A stretch of DNA of 64,000 bases from Microbacterium oryzae (lineage in GTDB: Bacteria; Actinomycetota; Actinomycetes; Actinomycetales; Microbacteriaceae): contig NZ_CP032550.1 in the NCBI RefSeq assembly GCF_009735645.1, positions 1,984,001 to 2,048,000 on the forward strand, given 5' to 3'. Position numbers and translations under genes: made by a program. This document shows positions 31,631-40,950 of the stretch, in pieces. Position 1 is the first letter of the stretch. Every line of letters begins with the position of its first letter. The notes beneath the pieces are model-generated. The model was not told the DNA's origin, did not search any database, and was given only the letters and a program-made list of their open reading frames with translations.

Positions 31631-33183
31631 ACCGGCTCCGACTGCGGCTCCGGCAGCGGTCCAGCGGAGACGTCGCCCCGCAGCCGCTTCAGCACGAGCT
31701 CCGCGCTGATGAGGCACATCGGCAGGCCGATTCCGGGGATGGTCGTGGCGCCGGCGTAGAGGAGGCCGTCGACTCGGAAGGAGACGTTGGACCCGCGCAG
31801 GAACGCACTCTGACGGAGGGTGTGCGCGGGGCCGAGCGCCCCGCCCCGCCACGCGCCGAAGTCGCGCTCGAAGTCCGCCGGTCCGATGCTGCGGCGCACG
31901 ACGATCCGCTCGGCGAGGTCGGGAACCCCCGCCCACGCCGCGATCTCGGCGATGGCCGCGTCCACCGTGCGCTCCACGGCCGCGTCACCCGCGCCATCCA
32001 CCCCGCCGAAGCCGATGCCGGTGTCGGCGGGAACCGGCACGAGCACGAAGAGGTTCTCGTGACCCTCCGGGGCGACCGCATCGTCGGTCGCACTCGGACG
32101 GCACACGTACAGCGATGCGGGATCGGGGATCGACGGCTCGCGGCCGTGGATGGCGTCGAAGCCGCGGTCCCAGTCGCGCGTGAAGAACAGCGTGTGGTGC
32201 GCGAGCTCGGGCAGCTCGCCGCGCACGCCGAGCAGGGCGAGCACGGCTCCGGGGCCCGGGTCGCGCCGATCCCACCAGGCGGCGCTGCGCGAACGGCTCG
32301 CCGAGGGGAGCAGACGCTCGGTCACATGCAGGTCGGCCGACGAGACGACGGTGTCGGCGAGGAGCTGCTCGCGCGCGCCGTCCGCGCCTTCGATCTCGAC
32401 TCCGCAGGCGGCGCCATCCTTGACGAGGATGCGGCTGACGGGAGCACCCGTGCGCAGCTCGACCCCGTTCTCGGCGGCGAGGCGGGCGATCGCGTCGATG
32501 ACCGCGCTGAATCCGCCTCGCGGGTACAGCACCCCCTGCCCCACGTCGAGGTGGCTCATCAGGTGGTACATCGCGGGGGCGCGAGAGGGCGAGGTGCCGA
32601 GGAAGACCGCGGGGTACCCGAGCACCTGCCGCAGCCGCGGGTCGGCGGCGTGACGGGCGATGAAGCGCTCCATCGGCTCGGCGAGCAGGCGCGCGAGCCG
32701 CGGCAGCCGCGACAGCGTCGACGAGTCGAGCAGCGGGCGCATCGACTCGAACGTGCTGTAGAGGAACTTCGCGGTGGCCAGCCCGTACGTCTCCTCGGCC
32801 GAGGCGAGGTAGGCGTCGATCCGGTCGGCGGAGGCGGGGTCCAGCGCCTGCAGCGCCTCGCGCGCGCCCTCGGCCGGGAGATCGAACGGCTCGTCGTCGC
32901 CCTCGAAGTACACCCGGTAGGCGGGATCGAGCGGCACCAGATCGAGCTGCTCGGCGGCGGACGTGCCGAGCAGCCGGAAGAAGTGGTCGAAGACCTCGGG
33001 CATCAGGTACCACGAGGGGCCCGTGTCGAAGACGAAGCCGTCGGCGCTCCACCGGCCCGCGCGCCCGCCGAGCTCGTCGCGCGCCTCGAGGAGCGTGACG
33101 TCGGCGCCGTCGCGTGCGAGGAGCGCCGCCGTGGCGAGCCCCGAGATGCCGCCGCCGATGACGATCACCCGTCGTGCGGTCAT
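31627..33183 (-). CDS. crtI: Phytoene desaturase (lycopene-forming, CrtI)
   Basis: 518 residues. The FAD-binding start VIVIGGGISGLATAALLARDGADVTLLEARDELGG and the C-terminal LLYAGATTIPGIGLPMCLISAELV are classical CrtI signatures. It introduces four double bonds into phytoene to give lycopene at the membrane, using FAD. The ATG at 33183 overlaps the crtB stop by four bases. Confidence 0.95.
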   Translation of the reverse strand: MTARRVIVIGGGISGLATAALLARDGADVTLLEARDELGGRAGRWSADGFVFDTGPSWYLMPEVFDHFFRLLGTSAAEQLDLVPLDPAYRVYFEGDDEPFDLPAEGAREALQALDPASADRIDAYLASAEETYGLATAKFLYSTFESMRPLLDSSTLSRLPRLARLLAEPMERFIARHAADPRLRQVLGYPAVFLGTSPSRAPAMYHLMSHLDVGQGVLYPRGGFSAVIDAIARLAAENGVELRTGAPVSRILVKDGAACGVEIEGADGAREQLLADTVVSSADLHVTERLLPSASRSRSAAWWDRRDPGPGAVLALLGVRGELPELAHHTLFFTRDWDRGFDAIHGREPSIPDPASLYVCRPSATDDAVAPEGHENLFVLVPVPADTGIGFGGVDGAGDAAVERTVDAAIAEIAAWAGVPDLAERIVVRRSIGPADFERDFGAWRGGALGPAHTLRQSAFLRGSNVSFRVDGLLYAGATTIPGIGLPMCLISAELVLKRLRGDVSAGPLPEPQSEPV

Positions 33184-34052
33184 GCCGCTCCCTCTCTCGT
33201 GCCGCGCACGATGGCAGCGGCGATCACCCGGAGCTTCTCGCTCGTCGGAACCGACACGCGCCGCACGAGGAGCTCCTCGGCGGGCGCCGCGCGCAGCAGG
33301 TCGTTGAGACGGCCGAACAGGTCGGCCGCCGCGGTCGTCGCGCGCCGGGAGGCGGGCGGAAGGCGCGCGATCGCGGCGCGGGCGACGGCGAGGTCGTCGT
33401 CGATCTCCGCCACGATGCGGAGCTTGTCGGCCTCGGTGAAGGCGTGCGGGTCGACGCCGGGAAAGTACGAGCGCCCCAGCCCATCGCAGTCCTCGGCGAG
33501 ATCGCGGAGGAAGTTCACCTTCTGGAACGCCGCGCCGAGGCGTCGAGCGCCCTCCTCCATCGCCTCGTCGATCACGAGCCGGGGGTCCTCCTGGGCGAAC
33601 CCGCGCAGGCACATCGACCCGACGACCTCCGCCGAGCCGTGGATGTACCGCCGGTACGTCGCGTCGTCGGCGATCTCCACGCCGTCCGCGTCCATCCGCA
33701 TCGAGGCGAAGAACGCGCGGACGAGGTCATCGCCGATTCCGGTGCGCCGCGCGGTGTGCGCGAACGCGTGCACGACGAGGTTGGCGCTGAAGCCCGACGA
33801 CATCGCCCGCAGCGTCTCCTCCTCGAGGGCATCGAGCACGGTGCGCTTCTCCCGCGCGTCGAGCCCGGCCTCCGCGGCCGGGCCGTCGACGATCTCGTCG
33901 GCCACGCGCACCAGCGCGTACACGTCGGAGATGCAGGCGCGCACCTCGGATGGCAGGAGCCGGCTGGAGAGGCCGAACGACGTCGAGTAGGCGGAGATGA
34001 CCCGGGCCGCCGCCGCCCGTGCGGTGCGCGTGTAGAGATCGAGGCCGCTCAT
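33180..34052 (-). CDS. crtB: Phytoene synthase
   Basis: 290 residues of the squalene/phytoene synthase family: SAYSTSFGLSSRLLP, the first Asp-rich motif RVADEIVDG and the second, QKVNFLRDLAEDCDGLGRSYFP. It condenses two geranylgeranyl diphosphates to phytoene. The ATG at 34052 overlaps the crtE stop (ATGA). Confidence 0.95.
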   Translation of the reverse strand: MSGLDLYTRTARAAAARVISAYSTSFGLSSRLLPSEVRACISDVYALVRVADEIVDGPAAEAGLDAREKRTVLDALEEETLRAMSSGFSANLVVHAFAHTARRTGIGDDLVRAFFASMRMDADGVEIADDATYRRYIHGSAEVVGSMCLRGFAQEDPRLVIDEAMEEGARRLGAAFQKVNFLRDLAEDCDGLGRSYFPGVDPHAFTEADKLRIVAEIDDDLAVARAAIARLPPASRRATTAAADLFGRLNDLLRAAPAEELLVRRVSVPTSEKLRVIAAAIVRGTREGAA

Positions 34053-35098
34053 GCGTCGCGCTCCGCGCAGCGGACGGCGAGGGCGTCGAGCTCCTCGCGC
34101 AGGCCATCGGGAAGCGGCGCCTCGGCGATCTCCGCACGCGTGATCGCGCACTGCTCGGCGATGACGCGCTCGATCTCGGCCGCAGCGCCGCTCGCGACGA
34201 GCGCGCTGCGCAGCAGGGCGGCCCCCTCCTCCTCCAGCGACCGCCGGCCGAAGAGGTGGCGGACCTCGCGCCAGGCCGCCTGGTCCTCGGCGAACGCGAT
34301 GAGCAGCGTGCGCTTGCCTTCGCGCAGATCGCCGAGGGCGGTCTTGCCCGTGCGGGCCTCGACGCCGAAGACGCCGAGCACGTCGTCTCGCAGCTGGTAG
34401 AGGAACCCCATCTGCGTGCCGATGCGCTGCAGGGAGGCGTCGACGAGCGGACCGGCTCCGGCGAGCGCGGCGCCTGCCCGCAGCGGAGCCGCGAAGGAGT
34501 AGCTGGCTGTCTTCTGCTCCATCATGCGGACGATGTCGGCGGCGTCGGCGGGCATCGTGCCGTGCGCGAATCCGATGTCGGCGTGCTCCCCCGCCGAGGT
34601 GAGGAAGAGGCAGTCGTCGATGATCTCGTGCACGGCCACGCGGGCCGGGCTCTCGATCCGGGCGACGAGCGCGTGGACGGCGCTCAGCAGCAGGTCCCCC
34701 GCGAGCAGTCCGGATGCCTGGCCCCAGGCCGTCGCGGCATCGGCGCTCGCGCCCGCATCCATCGCCTCGGCGGCGAACGTGCCCGCGAGGTTCGGTCGGC
34801 CGCGCCGCACGAGGTCGCCGTCGAGCAGGTCGTCATGGAACAGCAGAGCCGTGTGCAGCAGCTCGAAGGCGGCGGCTGCGGTGTGTGCGGCCGCCTCGTC
34901 GATGCCGCCGAGCTCGGCGTGCGCGGTGAGGACCAGCCGCGGTCGCAGTCGCTTCCCACCTCGCACGGCCTCGGCCATCCGCTGCCAGAGCGCGGCGTAG
35001 GCCGGGCCGAGCTCCTCGGCGCGCGCCTGCCGCTCGGCGAAGAACGTCTGGAGCATCGCGCTCAGCGCGTCGTGTGCCATGGTGTCGCTCGTCATCAT
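34049..35098 (-). CDS. crtE: Geranylgeranyl diphosphate synthase (polyprenyl synthetase)
   Basis: 349 residues, with first Asp-rich motif LLFHDDLLDGD and second FLYQLRDDVLGVFG plus GKRLRPRLVL. It builds C20 (or longer) prenyl diphosphate from IPP and DMAPP for crtB. Two ATGs (35098, 35095) are possible; the first overlaps the idi stop (ATGA). Position directly before crtB supports the GGPP role. Confidence 0.93.
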   Translation of the reverse strand: MMTSDTMAHDALSAMLQTFFAERQARAEELGPAYAALWQRMAEAVRGGKRLRPRLVLTAHAELGGIDEAAAHTAAAAFELLHTALLFHDDLLDGDLVRRGRPNLAGTFAAEAMDAGASADAATAWGQASGLLAGDLLLSAVHALVARIESPARVAVHEIIDDCLFLTSAGEHADIGFAHGTMPADAADIVRMMEQKTASYSFAAPLRAGAALAGAGPLVDASLQRIGTQMGFLYQLRDDVLGVFGVEARTGKTALGDLREGKRTLLIAFAEDQAAWREVRHLFGRRSLEEEGAALLRSALVASGAAAEIERVIAEQCAITRAEIAEAPLPDGLREELDALAVRCAERDA

Positions 35099-35658
35099 GT
35101 CACCGCTCCCCGCCACGCGGCGCCGCTGATGGCGCCGCCGGGCGAGAGCTCCCTGGCCTGCAGCACGAGCCAGGGGCTGAAGGCCCACGGTGCGGCGTCG
35201 AGCGCCGTCGCCAGATCGTCCGCATCCACCCACCTCACGTCCATCGCCTCGTCCGGCGCGGGAGCCGGCTGGTCGTCGGCGATCGCGAAGTAGACGGGAC
35301 AGACCTCATTCTCGACCATGCCCGAGGCATCCACGGCGCGATAGCGGAAGTCGGGGAGCACCAGGCGCACATCGCGCAGGACGAGGCCGAGCTCCTCCTT
35401 CGCCCTCCGCTCGAGCGCGGCGGGAATGGCTTCGAAGGGGCTCGGATGGCCGCAGAACGCGTTCGTCCAGGTTCCCGGCCAGGTTCGCTTGGAGAGCGCG
35501 CGGCGCGAGAGCAGGACCCTCCCGCGCGGATCGAGGACGTGGCAGGAGAAGGCGAGGTGGAGCGGCGTGCTCTCCGTGTGAACGGTCGCCTTCGGCGCCG
35601 CACCCACCGAGCGCCCCTCGTCGTCGAGGAGCACCACGCGCTCGACTGCAGTCGTCAT
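35095..35658 (-). CDS. idi: Isopentenyl-diphosphate delta-isomerase, type I
   Basis: 187 residues, a Nudix-fold enzyme. WTNAFCGHP holds the catalytic cysteine, ALERRAKEELG the Nudix-like helix and VENEVCPVYF the catalytic Glu. It interconverts IPP and DMAPP, feeding crtE and the crtEb prenylations. It is the first gene of the carotenoid operon, with GAGGAGAG before the ATG and a promoter at 35685-35713. Confidence 0.95.
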   Translation of the reverse strand: MTTAVERVVLLDDEGRSVGAAPKATVHTESTPLHLAFSCHVLDPRGRVLLSRRALSKRTWPGTWTNAFCGHPSPFEAIPAALERRAKEELGLVLRDVRLVLPDFRYRAVDASGMVENEVCPVYFAIADDQPAPAPDEAMDVRWVDADDLATALDAAPWAFSPWLVLQARELSPGGAISGAAWRGAVT

Positions 35659-35684
35659 CCGTCTCTCCTCACGATCTTTTCACT

Positions 35685-35713
35685 AAGCTAGCTATCAACG
35701 TAGCTGATTTCAA
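35685..35713 (-). promoter_or_regulatory. Carotenoid operon promoter with overlapping MarR-type operator
   Basis: Minus strand: TTGAAA (35713-35708), a 17-bp spacer, then TAGCTT (35690-35685), a good housekeeping promoter about 27 bp before the idi ATG. The spacer and -10 are covered by AGCT/TAGC dyads, including AGCTA (35686-35690) and TAGCT (35701-35705), suited to repression by the divergent MarR protein. Confidence 0.65.
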
Positions 35714-35734
35714 TATGAGGGGTAAGCTCGAGCC

Positions 35735-36313
35735 GTGCCTGAAGACAAGTCGCCGACGGAGGAGCCGTTCTCGCTGCTCGATCCGCGGGTCGTCGACCCG
35801 GACGAGGAGCTGGTGCAGCGCGCCCATCTTCCGGCCGAGGAGATCATGCAGGTCGTCCGCGTCCTCGAGTCCATGAAGAGGTGGCGCGACACCGAGGCCG
35901 AGCTGAGCGAGGCGTCGCGGCGCTACATGAAGCTCGGCACCACCGACATGCGCGCGCTGCGCTACCTGATCGCCGCTCAGCGTCACGGCGCGGTCGTGAC
36001 GCCCAGCTCGATCGCCGCGCACCTCGGCATCTCCACCGCCTCGACCACGAAGCTGCTGGATCGGCTGGCCGCGGGCGGCCACGTGCGGCGCCTGCCGCAC
36101 CCGACCGATCGCCGCAGCCTGGCCATCGAGGTCAGCGAGGACACCAGCATCGCCGCGCGTGCGACCGTCGGCCGCATCCATGCGCGCCGGTTCGACGTCG
36201 CGGCATCGATGGCACCCGCGGAGCGCGAGGTGATCATCCGGTTCCTCGACGAGCTCGTCGCGACGGCAGAGGATCTGAAGCACCCCGACGAAGCGGGCGT
36301 CGCCGAGGCGTGA
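35735..36313 (+). CDS. MarR-family regulator, probable carotenoid repressor (CrtR-like)
   Basis: 192 residues, longer than usual MarR proteins because of an N-terminal extension of about 35 residues. The winged helix spans about 75-135 (TTDMRALRYLIAAQ, PSSIAAHLGISTASTTKLLDRLAAGGHVRRLPHPTDRRSLAIEV). It is divergent from idi with a 76-bp shared promoter region. In Corynebacterium glutamicum a divergent MarR protein, CrtR, represses the crt operon and responds to GGPP. The same role is inferred here from position. Confidence 0.85.
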   Translation: MPEDKSPTEEPFSLLDPRVVDPDEELVQRAHLPAEEIMQVVRVLESMKRWRDTEAELSEASRRYMKLGTTDMRALRYLIAAQRHGAVVTPSSIAAHLGISTASTTKLLDRLAAGGHVRRLPHPTDRRSLAIEVSEDTSIAARATVGRIHARRFDVAASMAPAEREVIIRFLDELVATAEDLKHPDEAGVAEA

Positions 36314-36326
36314 GCGCCGCGCGCGC

Positions 36327-38393
36327 TCAGCGCTTCTGCTTCTTCTCCTTCACAGGAGCGTCGCCGCTCGCGGCCAGCGCCGCATAGTAGGCGGCCGCCT
36401 CCTCCTGGCGCTCCCCCTCCCGACCCGAGGCGATGGGCGCGCGGACGTGCTCGGGGGCGAGGCCGAAAGCGTCGACGAGGTCCTGCGCGTGCGGGCGGAG
36501 GCGCGCGCAGAGGCGGTCGATGTAGCGGGAGACCGCCGCCGCGCGCTGCGTGGACAGGCGCCCGTGCAGCAGGTACCAGGCGAGGTGCTTCTCGATGAGG
36601 CTGAGGCCGAAGAGGTCGCGCAGCCAGGTGAGCACCTGCCGCGTGCCGTCGTCGTCGACCTGACCGAGGGCGTCCGTGAAGGCCTCCCACTGCAGGAGCT
36701 CGCCGTGGGCGCGCGCAGCCTCGAGCAGCTCGACCTGGTTCTCGTTGAAGAGGTCGCTCGCCTGCGCGGGCGTCAGCCGCGATGCCAGGCGCAGTCGACC
36801 CGCGACGTCTGCGACCATGCGCTGCACGCGGTCGGTGAGCAGCTGCTGCTGGTCGTCGGCGCGCAGACCCAGCTCGACGGAGCGGGCGGTGGATCCCAGG
36901 TCGGCCATGGCCTGGCCGAGACGACGGAGCCCCGCGCCGTGGAAGATCTTGCCCGCGGTCTCGCCGACGGCGTAGCGGGCGAGGGCGCGCGCGTCCTTGC
37001 CCTTGAACTGCGCGCCGTAGTCGGTGAGAAGGCGCTTGCCGACGAGCTGCAGCAGGACGTTGTTGTCGCCCTCGAACGTCGTGAAGACGTCGAGGTCCTG
37101 ATGAAGCGTGACGAGGCGGTTCTCTGCCATGTAGCCCGCACCGCCGCACGCCTCGCGGCATTCCTGGAGGGTCGCGAGCGCGTGCCATGTCGACAGGGGC
37201 TTCAGCGCCGCCGCGAGCGTCTCGAGGTCCTGCCGGTTCTCGTCGGTGTCGGCCTCCCCGCTGAAGACGCCGTCGAACTTCACCAGCAGCTCGTCGTGCG
37301 CGAACGCCTGCGCGTACGTGGTGGCGAGGAGCGGCAGGAGGCGGCGACGGTGCTTGCCGTAGTCCAGCAGCACCGTCTCCCCCGCACCGCTGCCGCTGTC
37401 GAACTGGCGACGCTCGTTGCCGTAGGTCACCGCGATCTTCAGTCCGAGGGCGGAGGCGAGCGTGGCCGAGCCGTCGAGCGAGACCCTGCCCTGCACGAGC
37501 GCGCCGAGCATCGTGAAGAAGCGGCGACCCGGGCTCTCGATCGGGCTGGTGTAGGTGCCGTCCGGCGCGACGTCGCCGTACCGGTTCAGGAGGTTCTCCC
37601 GCGGGACGCGCACGTGATCGAAGTGCAGCCGACCGTTGTCGATGCCGTTGAGCCCGCCCTTGACACCGTCGTCCTCGCCGCCGACGCCGGGCAGGAAGAC
37701 ACCCTGCTCGTCGCGGATCGGCACGAAGAAGCAGTGCACGCCGTAGTCGACGCCGCGGGAGATGAGCTGCGCGAACACCGTCGCGGCCTTGCCGTGCACG
37801 GCGGCGTTGCCCAGATACTCCTTCCACGCCCCGCGGAACGGCGTGTGGATGACGAACTCCTCCGTCTCGGGGTCGTAGGTCGCCGTCGTGCCGATCGACT
37901 GGACGTCCGAGCCGTGCCCGGTCTCGGTCATCGCGAAGGCGCCCGGGATCTTCAGGCTCATGATGTCGCGCAGCCACCGGTCGTGGTGCGTCTTGGTGCC
38001 CAGCTGCAGGACGGCACTGCCGAAGAGGCCCCACTGCACGCCCGACTTGATCTGCAGGCTGGGGTCGGCCAGGACCAGCTCCTCGAAGCCGGCGAGGTTG
38101 CCGCCGTTGGTGTTGCGCCCGCCGTACTCGAGCGGGTAGGCGCGCGCTCCGGCCCCGAGATCGGCGAGACGCTGCGTCTGATCGAGCACCCGCTCTCGGT
38201 GCGCGTGGTGGCTGAGGCCGTCGATCCGCCAGAACGCGGAGTCCTTGATCATCTCGCGGGCTTCGAGCCGGATGTCCGCCCACGTGCCGAGCAGCATCCG
38301 GTTGACGCGGGAGATGTCGATGCGGGCGTCGTCGGCCTCAGCGGCGACCGGGCGCGTGCTGGGCTGGACGGGACGAACGACTGTGTCGACCAT
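36327..38393 (-). CDS. Acyl-CoA oxidase/dehydrogenase family protein
   Basis: 688 residues, the length of acyl-CoA oxidases rather than dehydrogenases (about 380). FAMTETGHGSDVQSIGTTATY is the FAD/substrate motif, ACGGAGYMAENRL and FEGDNNVLLQLVGKRLL are typical of the oxidase subgroup, and two helical C-terminal domains follow. It catalyses the first, trans-2-enoyl-CoA-forming step of fatty acid beta-oxidation. GAAGAGG lies about 8 bases before the ATG. It is convergent with the MarR gene. Confidence 0.88.
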   Translation of the reverse strand: MVDTVVRPVQPSTRPVAAEADDARIDISRVNRMLLGTWADIRLEAREMIKDSAFWRIDGLSHHAHRERVLDQTQRLADLGAGARAYPLEYGGRNTNGGNLAGFEELVLADPSLQIKSGVQWGLFGSAVLQLGTKTHHDRWLRDIMSLKIPGAFAMTETGHGSDVQSIGTTATYDPETEEFVIHTPFRGAWKEYLGNAAVHGKAATVFAQLISRGVDYGVHCFFVPIRDEQGVFLPGVGGEDDGVKGGLNGIDNGRLHFDHVRVPRENLLNRYGDVAPDGTYTSPIESPGRRFFTMLGALVQGRVSLDGSATLASALGLKIAVTYGNERRQFDSGSGAGETVLLDYGKHRRRLLPLLATTYAQAFAHDELLVKFDGVFSGEADTDENRQDLETLAAALKPLSTWHALATLQECREACGGAGYMAENRLVTLHQDLDVFTTFEGDNNVLLQLVGKRLLTDYGAQFKGKDARALARYAVGETAGKIFHGAGLRRLGQAMADLGSTARSVELGLRADDQQQLLTDRVQRMVADVAGRLRLASRLTPAQASDLFNENQVELLEAARAHGELLQWEAFTDALGQVDDDGTRQVLTWLRDLFGLSLIEKHLAWYLLHGRLSTQRAAAVSRYIDRLCARLRPHAQDLVDAFGLAPEHVRAPIASGREGERQEEAAAYYAALAASGDAPVKEKKQKR

Positions 38394-38536
38394 GAGTCAC
38401 ACCTCTTCTACGGGGTGGGAAGGATGGCCTCCACGTTAGGCCTTCGACAACACCCTCGCAGATGATTTGTCCCGACCAGACAGGCCTGCATCGTCTCGGC
38501 CGCCGGGGGCGTTGTCCGTCGACGACATATCGCCCG

Positions 38537-40528
38537 TCAGCCGCCAGCGATGACGGCCAGCACGGCTTCGCCGTAGGCGTCGCGCTTCTTCGCGCCGATG
38601 CCGGGGATGCCGTCGAGGTCGGCCGGGTTCGCCGGCCGGTGCTCGGCGAGCGCGCGCAGCGTCGCGTCGCCGAACACAATGTACGCGGGAACGCCCTGCT
38701 CTCGAGCCTGCTCCGCACGCCAGGCGCGGAGCGCTTCGAAGAGACTGCGGTCCTCCGCGGCGAGCGCGTCGGCCGCGCTGGCCTTGCGCTGCGGAACGCG
38801 CGCCACGCGTCCGATCACGTCCTTGCGGAGCGGCACCGGAGTCTCCCCCCGCAGCACGCCGGTCGAGGCCGCGCTCAGCGCGAGTGTGCCGTACTCCCCC
38901 TCCGCGGCCAGCAGCCCCTGCGCGAGAAGCTGCCGGATGACGCTCCGCCAGTCCTGCTCGGACAGGTCCTGCCCGATCCCGAACGTCGACAGCTGGTCGT
39001 GCTGGAACTTCCGCATGCGTTCGCTCGACGCCCCACGCAGGATGTCGATGAGGTGCCCCGCGCCGAAGGACTGATTCCGTTCCCGCTTCAGCCGGACGAC
39101 CGTCGAGAGCAGCTTCTGCGCGGCGATCTGGCCATCCCATACCTCCGGCGGCTCGAGGCAGGTGTCGCAATTGCCGCACGGCCCGGACTCCTGACCGAAG
39201 TACCCGAGGAGGTTCTGCCGACGGCACGACACGGTCTCGCACAGCGCGAGCATCGCGTCGAGGTGCTGCGACTGCCGCTGCTGGATGGCGCGGCCGCCGT
39301 CACCCTGCTGGATCATCCGCCGCTGCTGGACGACGTCGCCGAGACCGTAGGCCATCCACGCGACGGACGGCTCGCCATCCCGCCCCGCGCGCCCGGTCTC
39401 CTGGTAGTACCCCTCGACCGACTTCGGCAGGTCGACGTGTGCGACGAAGCGCACATCGGGCTTGTCGATGCCCATGCCGAACGCGATGGTCGCGACCACA
39501 ACCACACCGTCGTCGCGCAGGAAGCGGGACTGGTGCGCAGCCCGCACGCGCGCGTCGAGACCGGCGTGATACGGGATGGCGTCGATTCCCTGCTGCGCGA
39601 GGAACGACGCGACCTGCTCGACGGACTTGCGGCTCAGCGCGTAGACGATGCCCGCCGAGCCCTCCGGCTGCGAGCGGATGAACTGCAGCAGCTGCTTGCG
39701 CGCATCCGTCTTCGGCTCGATCCGATACCGGATGTTCGGCCGGTCGAAGCTCGCGACGAAGTGCTTCGCGTCAGGGAGGCGCAGACGCTCGGTGATCTCG
39801 CGATGGGTCTCGCGCGTCGCCGTGGCCGTGAGCGCCACTCGCGGGACGCCGGGGAACCGGTCGGCGAGGGAGCCCAGGGCGAGGTAGTCCGGCCGGAAGT
39901 CGTGGCCCCACTGGCTGACGCAGTGCGCCTCGTCGATCGCGATGACGCTGAGGGCGCCGCGCTCGAGCATCCGCAGCGTCTGCTCGCCGTTCAACCGCTC
40001 GGGTGCGACGTAAAGCAGGTCGAGCTCACCGGCGACGTACGCGCGCTCGACCGCACCGCGCTCTTCGGGCGACTGCGTGGAGTTGAGGTACGCCGCACGC
40101 ACACCGTTGGCGCGCAGGGCGTCGACCTGGTCGTGCATGAGCGCGATGAGGGGCGAGACGACGAGCCCCGTTCCCTCGCGCACGAGCGCGGGAATCTGAT
40201 AGCAGACGCTCTTGCCGCCACCGGTCGGCATGAGCACGACCGCGTCGCCGCCCGCGATGACCTGCTCGACGATCGCCTCCTGGTCGCCCCGGAACGACTC
40301 GAAGCCGTAGACGGTGCGGAGCGCGTCGACCGCGGAGGGGAAGCGGGATGGCGTGGGCCGCGAAGGCACGGACCCGCCGCTCCACGGCGCGGCCGCCTCG
40401 ACCGGCGCCCACCCTTCGGGCGGCCCCTCGTCATACGGCTCTTCGGGCGGAACCCAGCTGTCGTCGTCGGGGATGCGCGCGACCATCCACGGATCGCCCT
40501 GAGGGCCGCTCTGCAGATGCGCGGACAT
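38537..40528 (-). CDS. recQ: ATP-dependent DNA helicase RecQ
   Basis: 663 residues. A disordered acidic N-terminal extension (1-60) precedes the helicase core with Walker A PTGGGKS at 101-107, DEAH at 199-202 (AIDEAHCVSQWGHDFRPDY) and the helicase C domain (GYYQETGRAGRDG). The four-cysteine zinc site (CETVSCRRQNLLGYFG...CGNCDTC), the RQC winged helix and a C-terminal HRDC domain (about 585-660) follow. It unwinds DNA 3'-5' in recombinational repair. TAGACT lies 6 bases before the ATG with no ribosome-binding site, so the mRNA is likely leaderless. Confidence 0.95.
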   Translation of the reverse strand: MSAHLQSGPQGDPWMVARIPDDDSWVPPEEPYDEGPPEGWAPVEAAAPWSGGSVPSRPTPSRFPSAVDALRTVYGFESFRGDQEAIVEQVIAGGDAVVLMPTGGGKSVCYQIPALVREGTGLVVSPLIALMHDQVDALRANGVRAAYLNSTQSPEERGAVERAYVAGELDLLYVAPERLNGEQTLRMLERGALSVIAIDEAHCVSQWGHDFRPDYLALGSLADRFPGVPRVALTATATRETHREITERLRLPDAKHFVASFDRPNIRYRIEPKTDARKQLLQFIRSQPEGSAGIVYALSRKSVEQVASFLAQQGIDAIPYHAGLDARVRAAHQSRFLRDDGVVVVATIAFGMGIDKPDVRFVAHVDLPKSVEGYYQETGRAGRDGEPSVAWMAYGLGDVVQQRRMIQQGDGGRAIQQRQSQHLDAMLALCETVSCRRQNLLGYFGQESGPCGNCDTCLEPPEVWDGQIAAQKLLSTVVRLKRERNQSFGAGHLIDILRGASSERMRKFQHDQLSTFGIGQDLSEQDWRSVIRQLLAQGLLAAEGEYGTLALSAASTGVLRGETPVPLRKDVIGRVARVPQRKASAADALAAEDRSLFEALRAWRAEQAREQGVPAYIVFGDATLRALAEHRPANPADLDGIPGIGAKKRDAYGEAVLAVIAGG

Positions 40529-40611
40529 GTCCCAAGTCTACGGAGAGCGTCTGACACCGCCCTCGACGCGTCGGATGGGCTTAGCGTGGGAGCCGACGAG
40601 AGGAGCCGATC

Positions 40612-40950
40612 ATGAGCGACCACACGGTCACCAGGAACGACAAGCTGAACCGATACGAGCTGCACGACACGGAGACCGACAAGGTCGCCGGCTACGCGGA
40701 GTTCGAACAGGGCGAGGGACGAGTGCGCTTCACGCACACCGTCGTCGACCCGGAGTTCCGAGGACGCGGTTACGGCAACACGCTGGTCTCCGACGCGTTG
40801 GCTGATGTCGCCCGACGCGGCGACGTCATCGTCCCGGAGTGCCCATTCGTCGCAGACCACCTCAAGGAGAACGAGGTCGCCGGCGCGAACGTCGAGTGGC
40901 CCGAGGGCACGCCGATCGACGCGGCCACCCCGGGAGAGCAGTCGTCGTGA
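40612..40950 (+). CDS. GCN5-like N-acetyltransferase (short YjdJ type)
   Basis: 112 residues, matching the short acetyltransferase family PF14542. VVDPEFRGRGYGNTLVSDAL is the acetyl-CoA loop, and VPECPFVADHLKEN is the conserved cysteine-containing stretch of this subgroup. GAGGAGCCGATC precedes the ATG. The substrate is unknown. Its stop overlaps the GTG of the pirin gene (GTGA), so the two are one operon. Confidence 0.88.
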   Translation: MSDHTVTRNDKLNRYELHDTETDKVAGYAEFEQGEGRVRFTHTVVDPEFRGRGYGNTLVSDALADVARRGDVIVPECPFVADHLKENEVAGANVEWPEGTPIDAATPGEQSS

